Below, one piece after another: positions 1 to 11,141 of a DNA stretch of 64,000 bases. The stretch comes from Niebla homalea. Taxonomy: Eukaryota > Ascomycota > Lecanoromycetes > Lecanorales > Ramalinaceae. Location of the stretch: contig JAHGAU010000019.1 in assembly GCA_019925105.1 (NCBI GenBank), positions 496,001 to 560,000 of the forward strand. Direction: 5' to 3'. The position numbers and the translations under genes are program-made. How positions within the stretch are numbered: position 1 is the stretch's first letter; each line of letters starts with the position of its first letter. The notes beneath the pieces are model-generated. The model worked only from the letters and a program-made list of their open reading frames with translations, did no database searches and was not told the origin of the DNA.

Positions 1-2387
1 TACCCCCGTAAATTTAAAGAGGTTAAGACGATTATCCTTAGAAAGTTAATTAAGTTAAATTACTTAAAAATAAAATTATATAGATTTATAATACTCCTTT
101 ATATATTAAGGAAGGCTTTAAAGATGGTAATCGTAAAAATCTTAAGTAATTATATAAAAGAATATAAGCTACTTTTTAATTAATAAATAAAAATAAAAAA
201 AAACGGTTAACGGAAACAGTTCTTAAAGGCTTAATTAATAACGTATATACGGTATAAAATTATAAGAAAAAGTACGTTATAAATCTTCTTTCCTTAAATA
301 TTATAAAGGTATTTAATAAAATAAATTATTAAAGGTTATTATATAATTTACGGAAAAAAAAAGTTTTATTTTTCTTTATAAATTAAATAAAAAGTTTCTT
401 AAGTAATTAAACGATATTAATTAACTTAAAATAGAAAATAAATATAATAAAGCCCGTAATAATAGGGATTCCTTAAAGGTTATTTATCTCCTTAATCTTA
501 TTCTTATTCTTTAATAACCTATTTATTAAAAACTTAATAAAATTAAAATAAAAAATTTAAATAAAAAATTTTATTAACGATATTTACCTTTTAACTTATA
601 ATACGTTTATTCGTATAAATTATTTTTTTTAAAATAAACCTATAAAGTCTATTTATAATAAATAAAGATATATAACGCTTAATTTACCCCGTATAAATAT
701 AAGCTTATTTATATAATAAAAAGCTTAAAGTTATATAATATAATAATTATAATAGACTTAAATAATATAATAATAAAACCGGAAGTTAATATTAAGGTAC
801 TTAATTTATAAATTAATAGAAAACTGGATTAAAAAAACTATATAAGAAAGGTTTAAAAGAAAATAATTTCATAAAAGAAAGGCCTTATTTACCTTACGGT
901 ATTAACGTAAAAAGTTACCTTATAAAAGGCTAAAACCATTTATTAAACAGTTATAAAGTTTATAATAATATACGTAATAATTATTTAATACGTATTTAAA
1001 AATATATTTAAATATAAGAAAAAGCTTATCCGGTAATTATAAAAGGTTTAAAACCGATACTTGAAAATAATAAATAAAGTATATAAAGTAACTCCCGTCT
1101 TAATATTGGAATCTAAGGTCTTTATATTATTAATAAAGTTAACCTTAAATTAAATAATCACTTAAATAAGGCTTAAAAAAGGTATAAACTTAATTACGTT
1201 AATAGGAAATAAACGTATTTACCAGAATTATAAGAAGTTTTGGATAAAAAAACGTAAAAAGGAAGTATTTATCCTTCCTACGGAAGTTAAATTAAAATAA
1301 ATTAAAAATAAGGTCGACTTAACTTACGTTTAAGAAATTAACGTAAAAGTATATAAACTTTTACTTAAAGTAAAAACGGCAGGAAAAAAAAAGGTTATAA
1401 AAGCGAAATTAACGGTAATTATTTTATAAATTAAAAGGAAATAAATAAAACGTTAACGTAAATATAAAGGATTAATCCCTTAAGGGTAATAATACCCGGC
1501 ACTAGATAATAACGAGGTTATTAATAAGTATCTCCGGTATTACGGAATTATAAGGAAAAATAATAACGTATTAATAATTTAACTCCGGATAAATAAAAAC
1601 GGCTTAATTTACTTCTTTTTTATTATATATACTAATAACCGGATTAACGTTAATTATAAATATAAATAATAAAAGTAAAATACCGTATATATATTAATCT
1701 CTTATTTATTATTTAAGAAGCTTAAACCGGGATTAATTAAAAAAGTAAGGATTAATAATTATCGTTAAATACTTATTAATAAAAAAGGTATTAAGGCGGC
1801 TATTAAATTTATAATAATTACGGGCTTATTATTATAATTTAATTTAATTAAGGAAATAAAGAAAATAATTAAGGACTTAATTAAGAAACCTCGCCGTTAA
1901 CCCAGGGGTAAAAAGCAATGGCGGGAAAATTATACTTAATAAAGGGTTAAAAAGGCTATAAATATTAAAACGATATAAAAAGTAATATTATATCGGTCGG
2001 TAAAATTATATAAATAAAATAATAATAATATACGTATCGGTAAGGATATTTAATAATATAATCGGAATTTTAAAATTTTAATATTAAATAAACCCGTAAA
2101 ATAATAGAAAAACAATAAGTTTAAAGGTAACCTTTAAGTAGATTCGGTTATAATATTATAGGTTTTTTTAAAAAAAACGTATAAATAAATTTTTATTCTT
2201 TAAACGGCCGTAAATACTTTTAATTTTTAAGACGTAAATAAAAGCTAGGTAAATACCGGTTTTTATTTTTAACGTTATAGATATCGGGTTTTTTACGGTT
2301 ACTAATAAGGCCAAATAGCCGAGTATTAAGGAACACCGGAATTAACTTAGCTAGATCCGTAGTATAAATCAATCAATCAATCAATCA
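1..2387 (+). mobile_element. Tad1-like LINE, 3' part, RIP-degraded
   Basis: The window opens inside the reverse-transcriptase part of a non-LTR retrotransposon. The sequence runs parallel to the full-length copy at 57022-62792: the opening bases match that copy near 60405, and both end in the same 3' end with a TCAA-type tail (about 2366-2387). All frames are full of stops. CA and TG are almost absent while CG persists, which is the RIP signature. The 5' part lies off the window. Confidence 0.85.
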
Positions 2388-4924
2388 AATTAAAGAAAAA
2401 AATTTTTATAAATTAAATGGAATTCTAAATAAGTTCTTATTAATAATAATATTATTATTTAAGAAAATCTTTATTTATTTATGTTAAGTTTATTTTAAAA
2501 TCGGTTATTATTTTTATAAATTTAAAAAGGTTAAAATAATTATTCTTAAAAAATTAATTAAATTAAATTACTTAAAAATAAAAATTTATAGGCCAATTAT
2601 ATTCCTTTATACGTTAAAGAAAACCTTAGAAACGGTAATTATAAAGATCTTTAATAATTACGCGGAAAATTATAAACTTTCTTTAATTAATAAATAAATA
2701 TAAAAAGAAAGAAATTAATAAAAATAGCCTTAACAAGTTTAATTAATAACGTATATACAGTATAAAGCTATAGGAAGAAGTACGTAATAAGGTTTTTTTA
2801 AACGTTACCGGAATTTTCAATAAAATAAATTATTAAAGGTTATTTTATAACTTATAAAAAAAGGGATATTATTTTTCCTTATAAATTAAATAAAACACTT
2901 TTTAAACGACCGGATAATATTAATCAATTTAAATTAAAAGATAAACCCAATAAAGTTAATTATAATTAAAATATTATAAAAGTTATTTATTTCTCCGATT
3001 TTATTCTTTTTCTTTGATAATTCGTTAATTAAAGAATTAATAAAGTTAAAATAAAAAATCTAAGTAAAAAGCTTTATTAATAATATTTACTTTTTAGCCT
3101 ATAATATATTAATCCGTATAAATTATTTAAAGTTAAAATAAACTTATAAAACCTATTTATAATAAATAAAAACATATAATAATTAGTTTACGTTATATAA
3201 ATATAAATTTATTTATATAATTAGAAACTTAAAGCTATATAATTTAATAACTATAATAAACTTAAATAAAGTTATAATAAAACCGGAAGTTAATATTAAG
3301 GTTTTTAATTTTTAAGTTAATAGAAAATTAAATTAAAAAGGTTATATAAAAAAAGTTTAAAAGAAAATAATATTATAAGAAAGGGATCTTAATTATTTTA
3401 TAATATTAACGTAAAAAGTTACCCTATAAAAGTCCAGAACGGTCTATTAAATAGTAATAAAGCTAGTTATAACGTACGTAATAATTATTTAATACGTATT
3501 TAAAAATACCCTTAAATATAAAAAAGGATTTATTTAATAATTATAAAAGGTTTAAAACCGGTATTTTAAAGTAATTAACGGCACTTATAAGGTGATTTTT
3601 ATGCCGGTATTAAAGTTAAAGATCTTTATATTATTAATTAAATTATTTTTTAATTAAATCGTTATTTAAGTAAAACTTAAAAAGGATATATACACGGTTA
3701 TGTTAATAAAGAATAAGTATATCCGTTTAAATTTTAAGGAATCTCGGATAAAAAAGGGTAGAAAAAAACGTTTATCCCTTTTATTAAAATAAAGCTAAAA
3801 TAAATTAAAAAAAGGATTGATTTTATTTACGTTTAAAAGGTTAATATAAATACGTATAAACCGTTACCAGGTATAAAGGAAATAAAGGTTAAAAAGGTTA
3901 TAAGGGTAAAAATTACGGCGATCGTTAAGTAAATTAAAACGTAATAAATTAAATATTAACGTAAATATAAAGGATTAATCCCTTAAAAATAATAATATTT
4001 TATCTTAAATAATAAGGGATTCTTAATGAATACTTCCGTTATTATAGGATTATAAGGAAAAACAGTAATATGTTAATAATTTAACTTTAAATGGGTAAAA
4101 ACGGGTTAATTTATTTCCTTTTTATTATATGTATGAATAACCGGATAAATATTAATTACGGATATAAATAAAAAAAGTAAAATATAATTTATATATTTAT
4201 TTTATGTCTATTATTTATAAAACTTAGAACGGGATTAATCGAAAAGGCCGGGATAAACGATTACCGTAGAATATTCTTTATAAAATAAAGTATCCAGGTA
4301 GCCGTTGAATTTATAATATTTATAAGCTTATTACTTTAATTTAACCGTATTAATAAGATAAATAAAATTATTAGAAACCTTATAAAGAAGGCTTATTATT
4401 AACCAAAAAAAAAAGGAAAAATAAATACCGGCCATAATAACCGTATAAACCGGAAAGTATATTCTATAACTAAAGAGATACGATAGCGGACGCCTATTAA
4501 AAGTCTTTAAAAGAAACGGCTATAATGATCAAGCGGGAAGGTAATTACGATTAAAACGTTAATAATATATATATTAATAAAGGCATTTAAAGATATTATT
4601 TAAAATATTAATATAAAGTAAACTTAAAAAAAAACGAAAAAGTAATAAATTTAAAGGTAACCCTTAAGAAAACTTAATTATAATATTATAAGTTTCTTTA
4701 GAAAAAAGTATATGAATAAATTTTTATTGTTTAAACGGTTATAACCGTTTTTTATCCTTTAGGATAAGAATAAAGGCTAAATAAATACCGGTTCTTAATC
4801 TTAACGTTATAAATATCAGGTTTTTACGGTTATTAATAGGGCTTAATAGCCGATTATTAAAGAACGCCGCAATTAACTTAACTAGATCCGTAATATAAAT
4901 CAATCAATCAATCAATTAATCAAT
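2388..4924 (+). mobile_element. 5'-truncated Tad1-like LINE, RIP-degraded
   Basis: This is a second copy of the same LINE family. It begins directly after the tail of the preceding copy, at a point matching about 20150 of the full-length copy at 16874-22654, and ends with a (TCAA)n tail at about 4898-4924. It carries the end of the RT domain and the 3' region only. Every frame is interrupted. It abuts the ankyrin relic, so it probably landed in that gene. Confidence 0.85.
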
Positions 4925-4925
4925 A

Positions 4926-5400
4926 AAAATTATAAAAAAAGTGGTATAAATACTACTTAAGAAAAAGCCGATAATAACGCTTAAGGTAAAGAGTATGGTA
5001 ACGTATTATAAACAGTATTAATTCAAAGTTATAAAAAAGTAATAAAGATATTACTTAAGAAAAAAGCCGATATTAACGCTTAAAATAAAGGGTATTATAA
5101 TATACTATAAGCGGCATTAAGGGGAGGTTATAAGAAAGTAATATAAATATTACTTAAAAAAAGAGCCGATATTAACGTTTAAGGTACATAATTTAATAAT
5201 ATATTATAAGCGGTATAAAAAGGAGGTTATAAGAAAGTAATATAAATATTACTTAGGAAAAAGGCCGATGTTAACGCTTAAAGTAGAAGGTACGGTAACG
5301 TATTATAAACGGCGTTAAATAAAGGTTATAAGAAAATGATGTAAATGCTATTTGAGAAGGGAGCTGAACGGGCCAATATTTGAAGGTGCTGGACGGCAAT
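4926..5400 (+). pseudogene. Ankyrin-repeat gene fragment destroyed by RIP
   Basis: Tandem units of about 99 bp begin at 5027, 5126, 5225 and 5323, with an imperfect one before them at about 4928. Read in frame, each gives a 33-residue ankyrin-type pattern: GYKKV, then a leucine helix, then KKADVNA, then YGN. TAA or another stop stands where this repeat class usually has Gln (for example after NA and before the leucine helix), as CAA-to-TAA RIP would produce. The last unit passes into normal-composition DNA at about 5340, where MLFEKGA is still readable. In fungi such arrays are usually the C-terminal sensor part of NACHT or heterokaryon-incompatibility proteins. No NACHT part is visible here. 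Confidence 0.75.
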
Positions 5401-5542
5401 AAATGGGAAGCACGGAAGGCTTAGCGGGCCTTGAGATATGACTTACAGCAGATTCGTATTTTACGCTATTCAAGTTAAGTGAGAATGCTTGGCATTTCTC
5501 ATTTTGCATCCGCCCAATACAAACCAGGCTCAATGTCGCAAA

Positions 5543-6980
5543 TTACTTAGAATCGTCATTGTCGTAGCTAAAGAATGGGTAGTCGAGCTCTATACGCTCT
5601 ACACAAATAAACCACTGCGTCCATCGAGCCTTCTGATCACTCAGGTCCTTGTACAAATCGTTGTCGTAGTTCTTGAGCCACTTGCGGGTGCTGGTGATCC
5701 TTTTTTCGGCCCTGTTGATAACGGCTTTTGGCTCTTGTGAGACGAAGCTCAGCCGTTTTGACCTCATCCTCGTTACGTTGAGTATATGACTCTCGAATCA
5801 TACCAGCCGTCATACTCCCTGACTTCTGGGCTACACTTGAGCCGATACTCTTAAGTTGGCTCTTGCGTTTAGCCTTCTCATGCACCTTGAGAAGATCTCG
5901 TTTAAAAGCCGACCGTATGAAGTGGATACAGTCAAGGAAATCAAGCCTATTGAAATCGTCATCACCCATGCGGGCGGCGTCGTTAACGGCTTCAGTGTAA
6001 TAGTGATCAAGAGGCTGGGAACAACCCAAGTCCAGAGGTTGAGCCCAAGAGGTGGCTTTGGATGGTAGGATGAAAAGAGAGATCTTGGCTTCTATACAAT
6101 AGTCATAAAAGGGCTTTGTGAAGTGGGTGTCTGAGCCGTCAAAGACGAGCATCCTCCAAGCCCCTACACGGCCCTTTGAGCTATGTACGTCGAAGTGCTT
6201 GATCCAATCCATGATGAGTGAGCCGTTGGAAGAACCGGTCTCATTGGTCCCAACGAGGTACTCGTCAGGAATCATGGTATTACCCCATTTGTGAAGGATT
6301 TGAGTTCCCTTCAAAATGAGGTGCGGGGGAATCACCCTCCCACCAGCACTGATGCACTCAATTGAAGTGATGAAGTCACGGTTCTCTGCGTCACGCATGA
6401 AGAGCTTTGCATTCAAGTGACGAGGAATGACCATATGGGCTATGCCACAGCCTATACGGAACCCTGTCTCGTCCATATTCTAAGTGTCTTCATCCTGGAC
6501 TCCCAGTTCGTCCCTCTTAGCTTTAAAGCGCTCAAAATGCTGCATAGCGATCACAGGATCATACGAATCCTTGCGATCTGTATTGAGAGGCTGTTGCCTT
6601 CTTTTCTTGTATTCAGGGTAGCGAGAGAGGAAGTTGGTGACCCAGTTGTGCCCAAGGGGCTTGAAGGGGGTGTCCGCGGGGGAGCCAGTCATCCGGAGGA
6701 AGTCTGCACCTCCTCGGATGTGCTGGACGCGTATTTGAAGGTGTAGATCGTCCATGATATCGATATATTGGCATGAGGCTTGCTCTTGCTCTCGAGAAAG
6801 ACGTAGATTCGTTGGCGGTCTCGTACTTGGTGATCCACCTCCCTTAACGCGTCTTTGGAGCAAACGCGGGGGCACATCGTGCCATTCAGCTGCTTTTATG
6901 GTACCAGGGAAAGTACCATCGCGGACATCATCTAAAGCCTCTTCTATGCGATCCTCGAGCTCATAATACGAATCGGACAT
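5543..6980 (-). pseudogene. Fot1/pogo-type DDE transposase, broken by a stop and probably a frameshift
   Basis: On the minus strand the frame from ATG 6980 (MSDSYYELEDRIEEA) shows the Tc1/mariner pogo-Fot1 layout. There is an N-terminal psq-like helix-turn-helix (GTFPGTIKAAEW, then PPRLLQRRVKG), a second CENP-B-like DNA-binding part (LGHNWVTNFLSRYPEYKKRR), then the DDE_1 core. The catalytic acids are visible: Asp in NMDETGF (about 6473), Asp in LVFDGSDTH and Asp in QPLDLG. An in-frame TAG at 6480-6482 lies two codons before the first catalytic motif, where relatives usually have Trp or Tyr. The frame closes at 5637. Coding-like sequence (RITSTRKWLKNY..ARWTQWF) continues in the next frame to 5543, and a one-base change in the A6 run at about 5701-5706 would join them. 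No terminal inverted repeats were recognised. It is inactive as written. Confidence 0.85.
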
Positions 6981-7728
6981 GGTGGTGTTGAGGGGTAAGT
7001 GATTTAATAAGGTGGCTTCAAAAGTGGTAAATGCGACAGTGAGCCTGGTTGCGAGCCTGAGACCCCTGCGTGGCCAAAAACGCGAACCTGAGAGCGGGCC
7101 TTTTTTGGCTGGAGCCGGGGTAATGCGCCGACTAATCTGACTTGATGGGTTTGAAGAAGTAGCTCTTGAAGAAAGGGCTGACAGTGGGGATTGAGCCGGC
7201 GATGATGACGATGTACATGTCTGCCCTGTTGAGTAGTTAGCTGTGGAAAAGGATTCGAGATTACGCATTCCACGTGATGAGGTAGGCCAGGTCGAGGTCG
7301 TCTGGATGGGAGCAAATTTCGGAGTCTGCAAGGCAACATACACATAGCACAGCTAGAAAGATGACTTGGATAGGAGACTCGGTTCTGGTGGGTAGAGAAT
7401 GATTGATTGATCTAGCTAAGAGCAGTGACTCCTACTTATGCCACCGTGATTATTAAGCAAAAGGCGGAATCTACCGCTCATCACAGCTACCCCTCGTTGA
7501 TTGATTGATTGATTTATTCATACCTCTAGTCGGTACAGGCCGGGTAGGCCCAGAGACGGTATCATCTACCGCTATCTACGTATTTCTGGTACTAGTACCC
7601 TCGTAACTCCTAAGGCGTTTTCCCGAAGGGGCTTAACGCGCTCGGCAGGTCTGAGGGACTGAAACATTCCTCTGACTCACACTAACTTCCTTATCACAAA
7701 CCCATCTTCCTATTGCTCTGACCCGCGC
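6981..7728. other. Gene-free interval upstream of the AsnRS-like gene
   Basis: An open frame continues on the minus strand from the transposase start up to 7343, but it has no recognisable domain and looks like untranslated leader or element end. Normal base composition suggests it escaped RIP. Two short GATT-repeat tails (about 7404-7416 and 7497-7515) lie here and resemble LINE 3' ends. The promoter of the gene starting at 7729 must lie in the right part. No clear TATA box was seen. Confidence 0.5.
7497..7600 (-). mobile_element. Short LINE 3'-end-like fragment (GATT tail)
   Basis: A run of GATT units (about 7498-7515) is followed by GC-richer unique sequence with TACAGGCCGGGTAGGCCC. On the minus strand this reads as a LINE 3' end closing in a TCAA tail, the same tail type as the RIP-degraded LINEs but with a different body, so it is likely another family. 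A possible short duplication (ACGAGGG) sits on both sides on the minus strand. The right border is uncertain. Confidence 0.4.
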
Positions 7729-9575
7729 ATGATCGTCATGTCCTCATCATCAATTTCCCACCGGATGGCATTGTCCCCAGAGGGGGTGTCCCCGGAGGTG
7801 GATTCGGCGCTCGCTCAATCCACGGAAGTTCATGCTCCTTCCCAGCAAATTACAATCTACGTCGATGAAGAAGGTGGCAGCGATGATTCAAAGACCAAAG
7901 GCACTAAAGAGAATCCATGGAAAACATTGTTCGCCGCGTACATCAAGTTCCCGCCCCAGTCAAGCACTCCCTCGCCACTTTATTATACTCGCATCGTGAA
8001 GCCTGATGATGACGGTCAAGAATGGAAGGAGGCTGCTAAGTCAGCCATGAAAAAAGTTGCTGGGCGGTACAACGACTATCGGAAGACGATAGCCAGGCAG
8101 AATACAGAAGAGGCTAAAAGGGAACTTGCCCTCACGGAGGCTCGAAAAGTTGTCATCAAGCAAGATGAGAACCTTCCCGCAGCCGTCAGGTTGAAGATCT
8201 CCGCTCAGAATCCAAAAGGAATCACACTGGGCAACGACACAGTGGCCGGAACGCGAGTCAAAGTTGCCGGGCGGATCGATAATATTCGAGCTTCGAAAAC
8301 CCGTTCGTTTGTCTATCTTACAGACACTCGGGCCATACTTTTGTGCATCTTCTCTGGCCCTGTCAACATCGTTGCACCCATTCTGTTCCAGAAACAAGCT
8401 TCCCTGGAGATCTACGGGGAGATGAAAGAGGTTCCAGCAGAGAACAAGGCGCCTGGAGATCGTGAGCTTCATGTCGACTTTTACTCCATCATTGGTGAAG
8501 CGCCAGGGGGTTCAGATTCCTTTACAAGTGTTGTTCCATTTAGCGCGGACCAAGCGGCCTTACCTGACTTTCGCCATCTTGTTCTAAGACGGCCAGAAGA
8601 GTCAACGGTGATGAAAGCACGTGCTTCAGCGCTCACTGCCTTCCGTCAGTACTATAAGGAACACGATATGCGTGAATCTACTGCACCATCCTTTGTCCAA
8701 ACTCAGGTCGAAGGAGGCGGTTCTCTTTTCAGTCTGGACTACTACGGCGAGCCTGCATATTTGACGCAGACTTCTCAGTTATATCTTGAGACGCAGCTCC
8801 CCGTCCTTGGCGACTGCTACACCATTCAATCATCATTCCGTGCGGAGAACTCCCACACTCGTCGCCACTTGTCCGAGTACACCCACATCGAAGGTGAATT
8901 AGACTTCATCATGTTCGAGGATCTTTTGCAACACATCGAAGATCTTCTCTGCGGCGTCATCAAGATATTACTTGCCGATCCAGAAAGCGCTGCTTACATC
9001 CAGAGCCTGAACCCTGGCTTCAAAGCCCCTACCCGTCCTTTCATGCGCATGCGGTATGCCGACGCGATCGAATGGCTCAACAAGCATCAGATTGCGACGG
9101 ATGAAGGCGAATCGCACACTTTCGGTACGGATATATCAGAGGCTGCAGAGAGAGCGATGACTGACCAAATTGGTGTGCCCGTTATGCTCACTCACTTTCC
9201 GGTTCCCCTCAAGGCTTTCTACATGAAGAAAGATGCAACCGATCCTAGAGTTACTGAAAGCGTCGATGTTCTTGTTCCTGGCGTAGGCGAAGTTGTTGGT
9301 TCGGGAATGAGAATGGACAGCTACGAGGACCTTCTTGAGGTTATGAAAGAGAATAAGTGGAACTTGGCATCGTATTCATTCTATTCAGACCAGCGAAAGT
9401 AAGCCATGCTACTCTTTTTCCTTCTTTCTATGGATGACACTGACGCATTGGCTTCAGGTACGGAACCTCGCCTCATGGCGGCTATGGAATGGGTATCGAG
9501 AGATTCCTTGCATGGATTTTGAAAAGACACACAGTACGAGAATGTGTTCCGTTCCCAAGGTACCCAGGCAAATAG
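7729..9575 (+). CDS. Asparaginyl-tRNA synthetase-like protein (cytosolic AsnRS family), 595 aa
   Basis: Exons are 7729-9398 and 9458-9575, with a 59-bp intron (GTAAGC..TTCAG). Splicing restores the C-terminus. The product has the eukaryotic AsnRS N-terminal extension (about 40-155, [20 protein letters not shown]), an OB-fold region (about 175-258), then a class IIb catalytic core. Motif 2 is FRAE at 370-373 (Arg371) followed by [13 protein letters not shown]. Further matches are YADAIEWL (443-450), [16 protein letters not shown] (506-521) and motif 3 GYGMGIERF (565-573, Arg572). The family joins Asn to tRNA-Asn with ATP in the cytosol. Length is slightly above the usual ~550. ATG 7738 is an alternative start. 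The core looks catalytically intact, but the OB-fold diverges from what I recall of canonical AsnRS. Near a second AsnRS-like gene, it may be a specialised or resistance paralogue rather than the housekeeping enzyme; this is inference. Confidence 0.9.
9399..9457 (+). other. Intron of the AsnRS-like gene
   Basis: The donor is GTAAGC at 9399 and the acceptor is TTCAG ending at 9457. Removing these 59 bases joins the QRK codons to [16 protein letters not shown]. Without splicing, a TAA at 9400-9402 would cut the protein off before motif 3. Confidence 0.92.
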
Positions 9576-10118
9576 TATGCGATTTGATGTTTCCAGACCA
9601 GCGTAAGAGGTAGAAGCTGACTTCTTCGTAGCACGCCATAAATGACGGTACCCGCGCCAGTCTTCCTTATCTCACTTCTCCATGGCGCTTCACCCCTTCC
9701 GGGTACTTACCGATCCTCGCTCTAGGTCGTTGATCTGACTCCTTCCGGTTTTTTGGTCACGATAATGACCAATCGGGCTACGGAATGATATGCCAAAACT
9801 CTCGCTGAATGAAAGCCAGCCTTTCAGTTCTCAACACTCTAGTTGCTGCAGGTCGCACATCCAATAGAGGCGATTTGTGTCCACATCCATCCCTATATGT
9901 TACTTTGAGAATAAGTTCATTCTTCAACAATCTGCTAAACTCAGCTAGAGAAAGAAGTCGTGATTTGTCATCAGTTTCGCGTGCAATCCTTTCCAGGCGC
10001 CAGCGTGCCTCAGTATGGTCCTCCAACCATAACAAACTTCATTCCAACTAAAATAGTATCCACCACGCAGACCGCAACATCAACTGGAAAGTTCCCTATA
10101 CGGTTTCCGTCTCCACCT
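9576..10118. other. Intergenic region between convergent genes
   Basis: This stretch lies between the 3' ends of the AsnRS-like gene (+) and the dioxygenase gene (-). It must contain both transcript ends. Small open frames here show no domain and look fortuitous. No repeat or RNA gene was seen. Confidence 0.6.
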
Positions 10119-11141
10119 CTACATTTCATCAGGTGGCACCCAGTAATTATCCTCCGTGACCTCTATATCCATTTCCTTCGGCTTTCCCATCTTCTCGTCT
10201 GTCTCAACCCTACTTTCAAAAAGGCCCTTGCTAGGGATCTGAGTAAAATTCATCTTGACCCGTTGCTTCAGATAGTCGATGGGACCTTCTATGTAGTCGG
10301 CTTTGACCGTCACGTGGTCCCATGACTCTACCAATGCTCTGCAGTCTTCTGGCAGGTTCAGGCGCATGAATGATCGATACCATCGAGGGAAGTAGATGAA
10401 TGCCAGCATGACTCTCGGATTTGGACTGTAGTTGGGCATGCCGGCATGCCAGAGGCGCAAATCCCGCATGCAGATGGACCCTTTGGGAACCGTGGGCTGG
10501 ATCGGCGGAGATACGTCTGCACGCTCGTTGATGAGCGCCTTCGGGATCCAGCCTCGCTCGTGGGGGATGTGGTCCTTCTTGTTGTAACCCTCGTGCGTAC
10601 CAAGCCACACTTCGGTCGCGCCGTTGTGGGCGGAAGCGTCGGTAAGGAAAATGTAGATTTCAATGGCGAACGGGAACGAGAGATGTTCGTGGTAGGCGTC
10701 AGAATGGACGGCCTGTCGTCCCACGCCGCCGGGCAAGGCGATGTTGCTGCTGATGAAAGACAATTCGGGCCGCGGGCCAAGGATGTTCTCGATGATTGCG
10801 ATGGCGTGGCGATTGGCCCAGATCTCCTCGTGGATGAAAGAAGCAGACAGGGGTGGGGTCTGGGATATGTTCTTGTGTCTGACACCGTGGTTGTATTGTA
10901 CTCGCGGCCAGGCTAGCGACAGTTCACTCTCTTTGACCATTTGTTCGTTCAATTCGTCAAGCATCTTGTGGGGGATAGCATCCTCGATGATAACGAAGCC
11001 GTTCTTTTGAAACTGTTCAACCCCACTTTGGATATTCTCCAAACTTGTCGTGCCGGAGAGTTGCTCCTCCAGCGATAGCTGTACGCTTCGCCATTGGGAC
11101 TTGGGAGATTGGCTCGGGAATTTGACGACGCTCTCCATCAT
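10119..11141 (-). CDS. Phytanoyl-CoA dioxygenase-family Fe(II)/2-oxoglutarate oxygenase, 340 aa
   Basis: The minus-strand frame from tandem ATGs at 11141 and 11138 gives 340 residues. The frame stays open another 90 codons upstream without family similarity, so that part is taken as leader. The double-stranded beta-helix fold is indicated by the metal triad His146-x-Asp148 (AVHSDAYHEH) and His232 (LRLWHAGMPNYS), with Arg243 (NPRVMLAF) as the expected 2-oxoglutarate-binding arginine. GFVIIEDAI (48-56) is the usual family start and VPKGSICMRDLRLWHAG the usual core. Such enzymes hydroxylate, desaturate or rearrange small molecules with O2 and 2-oxoglutarate and are common in fungal secondary-metabolite clusters. 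No targeting signal or membrane segment is evident. It is transcribed away from the fusion gene at 12462 and converges on the AsnRS-like gene. The substrate is unknown; an aspartate/asparagine-derived product is a guess from context. Confidence 0.9.
   Translation of the reverse strand: MMESVVKFPSQSPKSQWRSVQLSLEEQLSGTTSLENIQSGVEQFQKNGFVIIEDAIPHKMLDELNEQMVKESELSLAWPRVQYNHGVRHKNISQTPPLSASFIHEEIWANRHAIAIIENILGPRPELSFISSNIALPGGVGRQAVHSDAYHEHLSFPFAIEIYIFLTDASAHNGATEVWLGTHEGYNKKDHIPHERGWIPKALINERADVSPPIQPTVPKGSICMRDLRLWHAGMPNYSPNPRVMLAFIYFPRWYRSFMRLNLPEDCRALVESWDHVTVKADYIEGPIDYLKQRVKMNFTQIPSKGLFESRVETDEKMGKPKEMDIEVTEDNYWVPPDEM

Noticed and set aside
2366..2387. TCAA repeats as a telomere-like or CRISPR-like array
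   Set aside because: These short tetranucleotide runs recur only at LINE 3' ends. There are no spacers and no long array.
6417..7345. Several frames overlapping the transposase on the other strand or in other frames
   Set aside because: They are shadows of the transposase frame, with no domain of their own.
10231..11010. Frames of 89-175 codons overlapping the dioxygenase gene
   Set aside because: They are alternative-frame shadows of the PhyH-family gene, whose motifs are clear.
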